Shown piece by piece: positions 55,076 to 64,000 of a DNA stretch of 64,000 nt (the first letter of the stretch is position 1; every line of letters starts with the position of its first letter). This stretch comes from an uncultured Glaciecola sp. (GTDB taxonomy: Bacteria; Pseudomonadota; Gammaproteobacteria; Enterobacterales; Alteromonadaceae). Position numbers and translations under genes: made by a program. The notes beneath the pieces were generated by a model. The model was given only the letters and a program-made list of their open reading frames with translations, was not told the origin of the DNA and did not search any database. Location: positions 1 through 64,000 of the forward strand of contig CAJQOP010000037.1 in assembly GCA_905479945.1 (NCBI GenBank), in the 5' to 3' direction.

Positions 55076-57685
55076 CTAACCCGTGTTACGTAAGCCAATA
55101 GCAATACCCGTGATAGTAACCATCATGGCCATTTCCAACGTAGCGATATCATTATCGCTGTAGCTAGATGAGCCTTCTTTTCTGATGCGGTCAAGCAATT
55201 CAATTTGTAAATAATGCAGCGGTTCTAAATAGCCGCCACGAATTTCCATTGAAAGTTTACCATGTGGGTCGTCTTCCATCATGTCTGTATGGTCAAGTAT
55301 GCGCAGAATTGAAGCTATACTTTCTTTCAATTCAGCACGTAAGCCTTCACCAAAGTGCTTAAGCTTGTCAGGCACTAAACGGGCATCATAGGCCTCGCTT
55401 ATATGTGGTTCGGCCTTTTTAAATACCATATCGAGCATTGATAAGCGTGAATTGAAAAATGGCCAATTATCGATCATGTCTTTCACGGTAGCTTCGTTGC
55501 CTTCACTAATAACACTTTCAACTGCTTTCATTACACCTAACCAAGACGGCAATACCATACGTGTTTGTGCCCAAGCGAATATCCATGGAATTGCTCTCAA
55601 GCTTTCAATACCGCCTTTTGGATTTCGTTTAGCTGGACGGCTACCTAAGGGTAATTTACCTAACTCCTGCTCTGGCGTTGCAACTCTAAAATATGGCACA
55701 AACTCAGGATCATCTCTAACTACCCCACGGTAATTATCACGACCTCGCGCTGCCATATTTATCATAGTCTCGCGCCATTCTGGCTTAGGCGCGGGTGGTG
55801 GCGACAACATAGCTTCAACTACCGCTGCGGCATAAATCGATAAACTGCGTTTGGCTAGCTGCGGCATACCAAACTTATAGCGTATGGTTTCGCCTTGTTC
55901 AGTAACTCTGAAACCGCCGATTAATGAGCCAGGAGGCTGCGAATGAATAGCTGCTTTAGCTGGCAAACCTCCGCGACCAATAGTGCCGCCGCGTCCGTGA
56001 AATAAGGTCAAGGTCACTGACTTTTCTTCAGCTAAAGCGACTAATGCTTCTTGCGATTCATATTGAGCCCAACCTGCGGCTAAGGACCCCGCGTCTTTAG
56101 CTGAATCTGAATAACCAATCATGACAAATTGACGTCCTTTGATGTAGCCTCGATACCAGTCGATATCGAGCAGGTTACGCATCACTTTTGGTGAATTATT
56201 TAAATCGTCGAGAGTTTCAAATAAGGGAGCGACCGGCATAGGCCAGCTTACACCGCACTCTTTCAGTAGCAACTGCACTGCCATAACGTCTGAGGCTTCT
56301 CTGGCCATTGAGATAATGTAAATCCCAAAGCCTTCCTGACTGTGACGAGAAATAGTTCTGCAGGTGTCTAATACTTCTTGGACATCCTCGGTGGGTTTCC
56401 AGTTCAACGGAATTAGAGGACGTTTAGAGCTCAGCTCGCGCAGCAAAAACGCTTGTTTGTCATCCTCGCTCCACTGTGCGTAATCTCCTAGGCCAAGATA
56501 GCGAGTAAGTTCGCTAAATACATCTGCATGGCGATCTGAGTCTTGACGAATGTCTAGTTTAAGCAAATTTACGCCAAAGCTGTGTACTCGGCGGATAGTG
56601 TCTTTTAACGCACCTTCAGCAATCACAGCCATGCCGCATTCATTGAGTGATTGGTAGCAAGCTAACAGCGGTATAAGCAATTCTTCATTACTATTAACCC
56701 ACTCTTCAATAGGAATGAGATTATCACGAGTCTTCTCTAACTTATTACGAATACTCTTGAGAGCAGCTCGATAGGGTTCTTTTGCATCGCCAACGATATT
56801 GCGTAACTTGTCATTACAGTCGTTCATCGACAGTTCAATATATAAATCGTCCATGTCGAGTGCAAAAAGCTTTGCTGCTCGTCGTCGGGCTAGCATTAGT
56901 ACTTCTTCCGTTACCTTTGAAGTAACAAATGGATTACCATCGCGATCACCTCCCATCCATGAACTGAACTGAACTGCTTTAGCATCAAGAGGCAAGGTAA
57001 TGTCGAATTCAGCCTTCAAATACTCTTCAAGTTCTCTCAAGAATTCAGGTACGGCTTCCCATAACGAGTTTTCAATAACTGAAAACCCCCAGCGAGCCTC
57101 ATCAACAGGAGTAGGGCGTATCGAGCGAATCTCTTCTGTGTGCCATGCTTGACTGATAAGTGCAGCAACTCTTTTCTTAATTCGACTCCGTTCCCTTTCG
57201 TTTAGATTGCTGCCGTGAAGAGCTTGTAGCTGAGCGGCAAGCTCGCGATGCTTATGAATTAAGGTTCTGCGAGTAACTTCAGTTGGGTGTGCTGTTAAAA
57301 CCAAATCGATATTTAGATTTTGTATGGCTTGCAGGACTTTTTCTCTATTGCCGCCGAGGATTTTTATTTTTTCCAATGAGGATGCTAACGACTCATCACG
57401 CTGATTTGCGCTGTTATATTCTTGCTCGGCAATATTCGCTAAATTCAAAAACTGCGCGAATGCGCGCCCAATAGTGAGCAATGACTGATTATCTAAACTC
57501 GAGAATAGTGTAGTCATACGATCGGTACTTTTAGTTACGTCAGCATATGAGTCACGTCCGTCTTGTCTGATTTGCTCTATCTTTTGCAACCAATCACTAC
57601 CGAGCTCTGCTTCAATAGTTTCACCAAGTGTTGCACCTAAATAACGTACAGTATCCTTCAATTGTGCGTCGAGCGTATCATTCAT
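55076..57685 (-). CDS. ppc: Phosphoenolpyruvate carboxylase
   Basis: Ppc adds bicarbonate to phosphoenolpyruvate to make oxaloacetate, refilling the TCA cycle. 869 residues (E. coli 883). Catalytic motifs: VLTAHPTEVTRR (active-site His, near 131), GGDRDGNPFVT (near 247), FHGRGGTIGRGG (near 565), and the C-terminal NTG end. Transcribed alone, divergent from the FKBP gene. Confidence 0.97.
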   Translation of the reverse strand: MNDTLDAQLKDTVRYLGATLGETIEAELGSDWLQKIEQIRQDGRDSYADVTKSTDRMTTLFSSLDNQSLLTIGRAFAQFLNLANIAEQEYNSANQRDESLASSLEKIKILGGNREKVLQAIQNLNIDLVLTAHPTEVTRRTLIHKHRELAAQLQALHGSNLNERERSRIKKRVAALISQAWHTEEIRSIRPTPVDEARWGFSVIENSLWEAVPEFLRELEEYLKAEFDITLPLDAKAVQFSSWMGGDRDGNPFVTSKVTEEVLMLARRRAAKLFALDMDDLYIELSMNDCNDKLRNIVGDAKEPYRAALKSIRNKLEKTRDNLIPIEEWVNSNEELLIPLLACYQSLNECGMAVIAEGALKDTIRRVHSFGVNLLKLDIRQDSDRHADVFSELTRYLGLGDYAQWSEDDKQAFLLRELSSKRPLIPLNWKPTEDVQEVLDTCRTISRHSQEGFGIYIISMAREASDVMAVQLLLKECGVSWPMPVAPLFETLDDLNNSPKVMRNLLDIDWYRGYIKGRQFVMIGYSDSAKDAGSLAAGWAQYESQEALVALAEEKSVTLTLFHGRGGTIGRGGLPAKAAIHSQPPGSLIGGFRVTEQGETIRYKFGMPQLAKRSLSIYAAAVVEAMLSPPPAPKPEWRETMINMAARGRDNYRGVVRDDPEFVPYFRVATPEQELGKLPLGSRPAKRNPKGGIESLRAIPWIFAWAQTRMVLPSWLGVMKAVESVISEGNEATVKDMIDNWPFFNSRLSMLDMVFKKAEPHISEAYDARLVPDKLKHFGEGLRAELKESIASILRILDHTDMMEDDPHGKLSMEIRGGYLEPLHYLQIELLDRIRKEGSSSYSDNDIATLEMAMMVTITGIAIGLRNTG

Positions 57686-57896
57686 GTTTAGTGTTTTCCT
57701 TGTATAAAAGCAATACTCACAAGATATACATCATTAAGTCTAAAGTCTAATGCTTAGCTTTATAAGTTAATGTTTTTGGGCATAAGCGGCCAATTTTAAA
57801 GCTTTTTAGAATGTGTTAAGATGTGCGCGAAAAATTATGCGCAAATCATTTATGCGCGAAAAACTCATTTAATAAAATTATTATTTTGGAGACACT

Positions 57897-58517
57897 GTGT
57901 CAGATAAGTATTCAACAGTAGAGTTACAAGCAAGTTACGGTATTGGTTATCAGATGGGTGAGCAATTAGCCGGAAATCCATTCGACGGACTTGATTTAGA
58001 TACAGTTATGGCTGGTTTAGCTGACGGTTTTAATCGCGTTCAACCGCAAGTCGACAACAATGATTTACGCGCCGCTTTCACTGAAATTCATGAACGTATG
58101 CAAGCTGCTAAGCAAGAGCAATTTGCCGGTGCGGTTGAAGAAGGAGAAACGTACCTAGCAGAAAATGCAAAGCGTGAAGATATCGTGACTACGGAGTCAG
58201 GCTTACAGTACGAAATTATAACTGCTGGAACAGGCGAAAAGCCAAGCGCAGCGTCAACAGTGCGTGTTCATTATCACGGTACGCTAACAAATGGTGAGGT
58301 TTTTGATAGTTCGTACGATCGTGGCGAACCTGCAGAGTTTCCAGTGGGTGGCGTAATCAAAGGTTGGACCGAAGCATTACAAATAATGCCAGTTGGTTCG
58401 AAGTGGCGTTTACACGTGCCACACGACCTAGCTTATGGCGAACAAGGTGCCGGTGGTGCAATTGGTCCATTCAGCACATTAGTATTTGATGTTGAGTTGC
58501 TAGACATTATTGGCTAG
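57897..58517 (+). CDS. fklB: FKBP-type peptidyl-prolyl isomerase (FklB-like)
   Basis: Catalyses cis-trans isomerisation of Xaa-Pro bonds. 206 residues, the same as E. coli FklB. An N-terminal helical dimerisation domain (about 1-105; ASYGIGYQMGEQL near 10-22) is followed by the FKBP domain: VRVHYHGTLTNGEVFDSS, VIKGWTEALQIMPVGSKW and the AYGEQGAGGAIGP loop. No signal peptide, so cytoplasmic. GTG start with GGAGA nine bases upstream. Three copies of a TGCGC(G)AAA motif lie 30-75 bases upstream. Confidence 0.92.
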   Translation: MSDKYSTVELQASYGIGYQMGEQLAGNPFDGLDLDTVMAGLADGFNRVQPQVDNNDLRAAFTEIHERMQAAKQEQFAGAVEEGETYLAENAKREDIVTTESGLQYEIITAGTGEKPSAASTVRVHYHGTLTNGEVFDSSYDRGEPAEFPVGGVIKGWTEALQIMPVGSKWRLHVPHDLAYGEQGAGGAIGPFSTLVFDVELLDIIG

Positions 58518-58582
58518 TAGTTAGCTGGATAGAAAGGTTTGTTTGTTCTTTGAGTGAACAAGTGACTGCCAGGTATTCTTTG

Positions 58583-58606
58583 AAAGGAGCATTTTGCTCC
58601 TTTTTT
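58583..58606 (+). terminator. Terminator after the FKBP gene
   Basis: An 8-bp stem (AAAGGAGC/GCTCCTTT) with an ATTTT loop and a T-run. Convergent with the marR-family gene. Confidence 0.88.
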
Positions 58607-58689
58607 GTATGCTTTTTTTTCAAGGACTTGCTTTATTTTCGTATTTTTGAGTAAGCCCCAAGCTATTTGATTTACTTAGCGGAGAAAAG

Positions 58690-59172
58690 TTATGCTTTTG
58701 GCTGAGTTTGAATTGCGCCAACCTCCAGCATGGGTGCCGCATCTAAATCTTCCGCATCCATCATAGTGGCTATGCGCTGCATTGTTGCAACTAATTGCGT
58801 TTGCTCCCATTCTTCTAGTTTTTCGAATCGATCGATAAAGTGTTCTTGTAGGGGCTTAGGAGCGGTCTCTAATGTTTTGATGCCAGCTTCGGTTAGATGC
58901 AATCCAACTTTGCGTTTGTCGACTGTAGAGCGTTCCCTAACAACCAAATTTTTGACTTCAAGCCTGTCTAGGATGCTCGTGACGGTGGCGGAGCTTAAAT
59001 TTATACTATTGGCAATTTCTTTGACCATCACACCATCGTGCGCCTCTATTTCCTGCAATACAAAAAGTTGAGGGCTAGTTAGACCTGAATCTTTATTTAG
59101 CTTTTTTGAGTACAAACCGATAGCTCGAATGACTTTGCGCAGGGACATTAATAATTCTTCGTACTTTTTCAT
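58690..59172 (-). CDS. MarR-family transcriptional regulator
   Basis: A 160-residue regulator with a winged helix-turn-helix core. LTSPQLFVLQEIEAHDGVMVKEIANSINLSSATV forms the recognition region (about 33-66) and ILDRLEVKNLVVRERSTVDKRKV the wing, with the typical DxR (DKRK). I use the ATG at 59172 (MKKYEELL). MarR proteins usually respond to small phenolic or oxidant ligands; the target here cannot be inferred. A small ORF ends 14 bases upstream. Confidence 0.9.
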   Translation of the reverse strand: MKKYEELLMSLRKVIRAIGLYSKKLNKDSGLTSPQLFVLQEIEAHDGVMVKEIANSINLSSATVTSILDRLEVKNLVVRERSTVDKRKVGLHLTEAGIKTLETAPKPLQEHFIDRFEKLEEWEQTQLVATMQRIATMMDAEDLDAAPMLEVGAIQTQPKA

Positions 59173-59186
59173 GGTGCTTTCGCAGT

Positions 59187-59339
59187 TCACTGAGGCAATA
59201 TTTCGAACTCTATCAAAAAAAGAGACATTTCGCCTCTTAAATAGGCGTTTTCGTCAAATTTACTTGATTCGCAAAACGCATCAGATAAGTTAAGGACGTT
59301 CTTATTGGCAAACAGGTTACTGATTTCATCCGCAGTCAC
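59187..59339 (-). CDS. Possible 50-residue ORF upstream of the marR gene
   Basis: A GTG start at 59339 with AAGG five bases upstream opens a 50-codon frame on the minus strand that ends just before the MarR start. The product is acidic (MTADEISNLFANKNV... to EFEILPQ) with no recognised domain. Codon use looks coding. It could be a short leader gene for the regulator or a decayed remnant. Confidence 0.28.
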   Translation of the reverse strand: MTADEISNLFANKNVLNLSDAFCESSKFDENAYLRGEMSLFLIEFEILPQ

Positions 59340-59438
59340 CAAACCCTTCGTGGCTGACAATAATTTGTTTACAATACACGTAAAGAGAGTCTAGATATGT
59401 TCGACTAAATGATGTGTTTCTTAGAAAAGAAGTTCATT

Positions 59439-60209
59439 TTAGTCGGGGCGACGAAATTCAAACAATTTAATGTCTTCAGCATACCGAAGTGCAATTTTCT
59501 CTATTACAGCTGGCGTGAAATTGTAAGTTTGTTTTGTTCTTCCAGATTTGTTGCGTTGAGTTAATTTAGCCTCTGACATATTTCGCTCTGCGATAATCTT
59601 TTCTATTTGCCTGTTCATATTTGAAATATCATCTACTAGATCTAGATTGTTTCTATCGGCATCAATATCCAATAATTTATGCTGTGACATCCAATGTCTA
59701 TCTGCATATTGGTCGCTTCCTGCCTCACTGCATAGCCAATCTACAAATTCATCAAATGGCATGTCAGGATAAAGCCCTTTGAATCGCGTGATAATAAACA
59801 TGTCAGAAAATCTTTGGTTATTAGATATTTTATCTTGCCAACATGAGTAAATTCGCTCCCAGCTATTTCTGACGAATGCCGTCTTCAAATAATTATGTTT
59901 ATCAGGATTGCTTCGCAAAAACGAAGCGTAGGAGATGTTTAGATAAAATGCGCTTGAAGGCAACTCTTCCTGAAAAAAGGCCTTCAAACTACTTGAACCC
60001 ACCTTTGGATTTCCAACACATAGGAGCTTATAAGTATCATTAACCATTATTCCGCCAATATTATCAGCAGGTGGCTTTTTTCCTAACCTTACTAAAAAGC
60101 GTAAATGAAAAACTATTTTAGTAATAACTTTTAAAACCCGATGGTTTCCTCTTAATTTTGAGAGCGCTTCATTTACAAGTCTCTTAACCTTCCAGTTTTT
60201 TTTCTGCAT
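59439..60209 (-). CDS. Sulfotransferase family 2 protein
   Basis: A 256-residue protein resembling carbohydrate sulfotransferases (Sulfotransfer_2, HNK-1/chondroitin type), which transfer sulfate from PAPS to sugar hydroxyls. The 5'-phosphosulfate-binding loop is visible as CVGNPKVGSSSLK (about 65-77) and the 3'-phosphate-binding motif as FVRNSWERIYSCWQDK (about 112-127). The first 40 residues are basic, without a clear membrane helix. It is the last gene of the glycosyltransferase-flippase run on this strand, with 45 bases to the flippase stop. Confidence 0.85.
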   Translation of the reverse strand: MQKKNWKVKRLVNEALSKLRGNHRVLKVITKIVFHLRFLVRLGKKPPADNIGGIMVNDTYKLLCVGNPKVGSSSLKAFFQEELPSSAFYLNISYASFLRSNPDKHNYLKTAFVRNSWERIYSCWQDKISNNQRFSDMFIITRFKGLYPDMPFDEFVDWLCSEAGSDQYADRHWMSQHKLLDIDADRNNLDLVDDISNMNRQIEKIIAERNMSEAKLTQRNKSGRTKQTYNFTPAVIEKIALRYAEDIKLFEFRRPD

Positions 60210-60254
60210 ACGTTTTCCTTGTGATGCTCTAAAACAAAAATCAATCGTCCGTGC

Positions 60255-61562
60255 TTATCGTTTTCTAACCCCTCCTAATTTGATTATTAAGCGCGGAAAC
60301 AAAAATAATGATTGGGTAATTTGGATAGCCAGTGGTCGTGCTTTTTTACTGAGGAACAAGCTAAAGTACGCGGCTATTGAATATGAGATTACGGTCGCTA
60401 TGGCTGCGCCAATTGGTCCGTATAGCGGTATTAAGTATAAGTTTAGTGCCACATTGGTCAATGCACCAATGGCATGTGTGATTAAAGAGAACTTGTAAAG
60501 TTCTTCAGCTAGCATCCATTTGCTTACAATGGCTCTTAAAAATATAAATATACCGGCCCATATATGAATCGATAAGATAGCCCCGCTATCAAAAAACTCT
60601 TTGCCAAATAAAACTGAAACAATTGGCTCGGCAAAAAATGTAAAAAATATTGCGAGTGAAAACGATATCAAGACCATTGCATCCATGATTTTTGACAGGC
60701 GCTTCTTATATGCTTCCAGATTGTTTTTCTTAAGTTCAAGTAGCCGTGGAAAGGCCGCTGCCGCAACAATTGGGGGAAGGAAGTACCAAATTTCAGATAA
60801 GCGCGCAGCAACTGCGTAAACACCAACTTGCTCGAGAGTTGTCATATATGACAGCATCAATATATCGACTTTTAGATAAATAACAGCAGTCAACGATGAC
60901 AACACTAATGGGAAAGCTTTTTTAGCTAGCAGTATTGCTTCATCCGCTTTAAATTCAAGCACCAATTTATGTTTATTGTTGCGATAAAAGTATGTTGCCA
61001 ATATTAAACCTAATACCATCGGTTCTATTGCTAAGACGATCAAAAATTGTGTAAATGACGCGTTAACAGATACTAGCGCAACTTTTGCAACTCCCGATGC
61101 CAGGAGTACGGCGGAACTTAAGAGTGTAAACGCTTTCATCTTGGAAAATGCGAGCGAATAATATTCGTATACTTTTGAGATTAAGAATAACTGTCCGCAT
61201 ATGACTAAAATCAGGTAGTTAGCTAATGTGTCTTTAACCAAAAAACCAACTAATGCAAATGAGAGTAAAAACATGAAGAGCGATGCCGAAAACCGAATCA
61301 CCATAGCATTCCCTAAAATCATGCCACTTTGCTCCGGCCTTTGCTTTATCTCTTTGGTAATCAGATGAGTCAAACCGAATGCACTAAAGTTCATAGCAAT
61401 TGCAGCTAGCGCAATAAATTGACTATACAGACCATAATTAGCAGCACCAAGGTAGCGTGCTACAAGAATTCCCACTACAAAGGAAGTCCCAAGTTGCATT
61501 ATTTTAGCAGCAAACATCCAAGAAAAATTTTTCATGAATGAACTTTTGAAGAATCTATTCAC
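60255..61562 (-). CDS. Polysaccharide flippase (Wzx/MATE-like)
   Basis: A 435-residue integral membrane protein with about 12-14 hydrophobic helices, of the polysaccharide_synt family that flips lipid-linked repeat units across the inner membrane. It starts with FSWMFAAKIMQLGTSFVVGILVARYLG, the usual amphipathic first helix, and ends with a short basic tail. Sits between the glycosyltransferase and the sulfotransferase. Substrate unknown. Confidence 0.9.
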   Translation of the reverse strand: MNRFFKSSFMKNFSWMFAAKIMQLGTSFVVGILVARYLGAANYGLYSQFIALAAIAMNFSAFGLTHLITKEIKQRPEQSGMILGNAMVIRFSASLFMFLLSFALVGFLVKDTLANYLILVICGQLFLISKVYEYYSLAFSKMKAFTLLSSAVLLASGVAKVALVSVNASFTQFLIVLAIEPMVLGLILATYFYRNNKHKLVLEFKADEAILLAKKAFPLVLSSLTAVIYLKVDILMLSYMTTLEQVGVYAVAARLSEIWYFLPPIVAAAAFPRLLELKKNNLEAYKKRLSKIMDAMVLISFSLAIFFTFFAEPIVSVLFGKEFFDSGAILSIHIWAGIFIFLRAIVSKWMLAEELYKFSLITHAIGALTNVALNLYLIPLYGPIGAAIATVISYSIAAYFSLFLSKKARPLAIQITQSLFLFPRLIIKLGGVRKR

Positions 61563-61640
61563 CTAACGTTCTCTTTATTAAAATCAATTTGATTTAATTC
61601 ACTCATGCCTAAATTCTTTAACTTGATTGCAAACAATCAT

Positions 61641-62495
61641 TCACGTTTTTCTAAATAGTAAAAACTGGAGGGTTGCAAATAAACCCGCATGTTTCACCGC
61701 TAATTTAACCCAGCCACCTTTATATTGTCGGGTTTTTAGACCTCTGAGGAGCTGGATAATTACCCTAGTTCTATACGCTCGTTCGCCCAACCATGCTCTG
61801 TGTTTAGCAGCAGACAACAATCTGTTCTCAGCTGCTTCTGGTCGCATTTTTTTTAATCGCTGCGTAATTCCACCATCTGTTCCGATGCGATAATCATAAA
61901 GTGCTATTGGTATGTTCTTTAAAGATAGTCCTGCCTGAACAACTCTTACAAAAAAATCCCAGTCTTGCCCGTTTGGTAAATCATTATCGAAAGGTATTGT
62001 CAACGCCACGTCTTTTAATACCGTGACGCCACTCATACCGCAATACGTGTTCCCTTTCTTTAATTCCTCTTCAACAACAAAAGGCTTCGAATTGATCACT
62101 AGCCTACCATCGGAATCCATGATTTCTTTACCGCATGTGGTTCCTACGATTTTGTTGTTGGTTTTGTACTGCTCTATCGCTGTATGTAAGTAATTTATCT
62201 TCCATGCATCATCATCATCTAAAAAGGCGACTATTTTGGACTTGGCGGCCGAAACACCATGGTTCCGACAATAATTAGCGCCTTTAACCTCATCAAATCT
62301 TTTAATTACCAAATTGTGAAATCTTACCTTGTAGGCTTCCCAATCATATTCAAGGGCAGAGGCATCGTCGATGATAATAATTTGCTCGGGTAAGATAGTT
62401 TGATTAAGCACGCTATTAAATGATTGCTTAAGATAATCAGGACGGTCTTTCGTCAATATAATTGCGGTGACTGATAAGTTGTTTATGAAACTCAA
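61641..62495 (-). CDS. Family 2 glycosyltransferase
   Basis: A 284-residue GT-A fold transferase. The N-terminal VTAIILTKDRPDYLKQSF (about 9-26) and the nucleotide-sugar/metal-binding VAFLDDDDAWK (about 89-99) are diagnostic, with GQDWDFFVRV further on. Donor and acceptor are unknown. The C-terminal 70 residues are basic and may touch the membrane. First gene of the three-gene polysaccharide run, divergent from the beta-helix lipoprotein. Confidence 0.9.
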   Translation of the reverse strand: MSFINNLSVTAIILTKDRPDYLKQSFNSVLNQTILPEQIIIIDDASALEYDWEAYKVRFHNLVIKRFDEVKGANYCRNHGVSAAKSKIVAFLDDDDAWKINYLHTAIEQYKTNNKIVGTTCGKEIMDSDGRLVINSKPFVVEEELKKGNTYCGMSGVTVLKDVALTIPFDNDLPNGQDWDFFVRVVQAGLSLKNIPIALYDYRIGTDGGITQRLKKMRPEAAENRLLSAAKHRAWLGERAYRTRVIIQLLRGLKTRQYKGGWVKLAVKHAGLFATLQFLLFRKT

Positions 62496-62785
62496 TTAAG
62501 TGTCTCCAAAAGTCAGAAAAAGAATACTGAAGCTTTATTTAGTGATTGATAAAATAAAAAAAGTTGTTGTAAAGTATCACGTTCCTAAAGCTCTAACCAG
62601 AATCACTACTGCAATTTTGCATTATTACAACAGCCAGAAGAAGAGATTGAGCACAACAATATGGCCAAAAGGTGTATAAAGTCTAAGACCACTGCGAGCA
62701 AGGCATTGCGCGAGACTTCGATTCAATTAGAAGTCATTTCCCTCTTTTGTTAAACTAGTGGAAAATCAAGGTTAGGCTGCGTGCT

Positions 62786-64000
62786 ATGCGATCTCTTATA
62801 GATCACAAGAAACTCCTTTTATATTCGATGTTGATTAGCATTCTTTATTTTGCACAAGGATGCGCTGTATTTGAATCCCCCCTTTTATCACAAGGTTATG
62901 AGTTTGGTGATGCTTTAACTCATCGCTTGAACTTCAAAGAGACTCTTGTTAAAAGTGATATAGATGAAATCATTCCTCGAGCGCGAGCCTTTGCTAGAAT
63001 TAATACTTTAGTTAAAAAGAATATATCAGCGCTAAATATTTTACTAAAAAGCTATGCAAAAGAAAAAAATTTAATCAGTACCTTAAACAAATTAGAATCA
63101 GATGATGAGAGCGCTAACACCATTAACTTGGCTCTCGTTCTAGCGCTATTTCCCATTCAACGAAATCATATCTTAGGTGACTTAAGTAGGGCTAAAAAAC
63201 CTGTTCACAATGATATTTATCCTGCCTTACTAGCAGCAAATATCAACGCAAAGAGGCTTATTCAAAGAGTATCACTCGATAAGACGGAGGACATATTAAC
63301 GCCCCTTATCAACTCTTTAAGCATTAACCTTTATAAGTTCTCTGAGCAGGCCAAAAACAAAATGTGGTTTAAACCATCGCATAGCGATACTTGGCAAGCG
63401 GCTTTTGCCCTGCATTATGTGCCAACGAGCGGAGCGTTATCAGGCAGCATTGTGCACTTACAAGCAAATATGTCTTATGACATAAAGGTCGAGGTTACTG
63501 ATAGGGGAGAGTTATACGAGCGGTTGTATTCAGCAAAGACTCGGCCAAATTCCCCACCTATTGATCCACAAAAAATTATTTATTTGAAGGATATTTATGA
63601 AGGTGGCGCTCTAGATCTAAGTGCTTTTGATATAAATGGCTCAAAAAATGGCTGGGCCAAAATTATTGGTGATGATGTGGTTATTGATGCGGGAAATGAT
63701 GCAGAAGCATCGTTGTTTTTAGGAAATGCCGAATATGTCATGCTAGAAAATATCACTACAAAAGGCGGCAAGCGATTTGGTATTCATTCAGTCAAAGCCC
63801 ATCACATTTGGATAGATGGATGTAACGTGAGTGAATTTGGTAGAAAAGCGAATGACTATCAAGGTGGTAAAGGTTATGAAATAGCCGACTCTACAAAGCC
63901 AATTAATTATGATGCAGGGATTTTTTTACGGCAAACTGGTGTGGTAGTCATTGAAAACTGTGAGGTCCACTCGCCAAATCATAGCGCGAATCATTGGGGA
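62786..64000 (+). CDS. Beta-helix lipoprotein, 3' end outside the window
   Basis: A 5' partial gene: 405 codons open from the ATG at 62786 to the window edge. The N-terminus is a lipoprotein signal with lipobox FAQGC (Cys near 26). About 200 residues of mostly helical sequence follow. From about 265 on there are short strand-turn repeats typical of right-handed parallel beta-helices (VVIDAGNDAEASLFLGNAEY, then NITTKGGKRFGIHSVKAHH, then VVIENCEVHSPNHS). That fold is found in pectate/alginate lyases and in epimerases. It may act on the polysaccharide made by the neighbouring genes. No strong ribosome site. Confidence 0.75.
   Translation, partial: MRSLIDHKKLLLYSMLISILYFAQGCAVFESPLLSQGYEFGDALTHRLNFKETLVKSDIDEIIPRARAFARINTLVKKNISALNILLKSYAKEKNLISTLNKLESDDESANTINLALVLALFPIQRNHILGDLSRAKKPVHNDIYPALLAANINAKRLIQRVSLDKTEDILTPLINSLSINLYKFSEQAKNKMWFKPSHSDTWQAAFALHYVPTSGALSGSIVHLQANMSYDIKVEVTDRGELYERLYSAKTRPNSPPIDPQKIIYLKDIYEGGALDLSAFDINGSKNGWAKIIGDDVVIDAGNDAEASLFLGNAEYVMLENITTKGGKRFGIHSVKAHHIWIDGCNVSEFGRKANDYQGGKGYEIADSTKPINYDAGIFLRQTGVVVIENCEVHSPNHSANHWG

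Overview
The window looks like the chromosome of a marine gammaproteobacterium of the Alteromonadales (Glaciecola/Paraglaciecola/Alteromonas-like). This rests on gammaproteobacterial gene orders (lptD-surA-pdxA-rsmA-apaG-apaH, djlA divergent from lptD, recO-pdxJ-acpS, rlmD-relA-mazG, rplM-rpsI-petABC-sspAB, lpoA-yraN-diaA-dolP with divergent rsmI, argR divergent from mdh) and on a proteobacterial dedicated sortase cluster typical of marine genera. It is mostly housekeeping sequence with two accessory blocks. The genus is inference; no rRNA or tRNA gene was seen.

Layout. Positions 1 to about 2,250 hold a ferritin-like gene, a DUF1289 gene and the 5' half of acnB. They use AGA/AGG arginine codons almost exclusively, whereas the 3' half of acnB and the genes after it prefer CGN. 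The reading frame continues through the change, so this is either an assembly chimera or a recombination junction inside acnB. From 3.8 to 8 kb come a DUF192 protein, lysC and a chemoreceptor with a good sigma-28 promoter. From 8.1 to 14.8 kb is the lptD-to-apaH envelope/cofactor/ribosome-maturation operon, followed by djlA, xerD and dsbC.

From 18 to 33.5 kb, where many gammaproteobacteria have recJ directly after dsbC, there is an accessory block. It holds a class GN sortase, its VIT/vWA substrate with a C-terminal LPQTA sorting signal, an OmpA-like protein (PdsO) and a response regulator/histidine kinase pair (PdsR/PdsS). Next comes a giant PAS plus coiled-coil membrane protein with an exact 666-bp tandem duplication, then a cold-shock protein, a small hypothetical, a VOC protein and an RhlE-like helicase. 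The sortase genes form a self-contained surface-display unit: sensor, regulator, enzyme, substrate and a probable peptidoglycan-binding partner.

From 33.7 to 42 kb lie recJ, a small unknown, recO, pdxJ, acpS, rlmD, relA and a half-length mazG. From 42 to 47.5 kb lie L13/S9, the cytochrome bc1 complex and sspA/sspB. From 47.6 to 58.5 kb lie dolP, diaA, yraN, lpoA, rsmI, argR, mdh, a TerB protein, ppc and an FKBP isomerase.

From 58.7 kb to the end is a second accessory block: a MarR regulator, a sulfotransferase, a Wzx-type flippase, a family 2 glycosyltransferase and, running off the right edge, a beta-helix lipoprotein. Together they suggest a surface polysaccharide locus, possibly sulfated.
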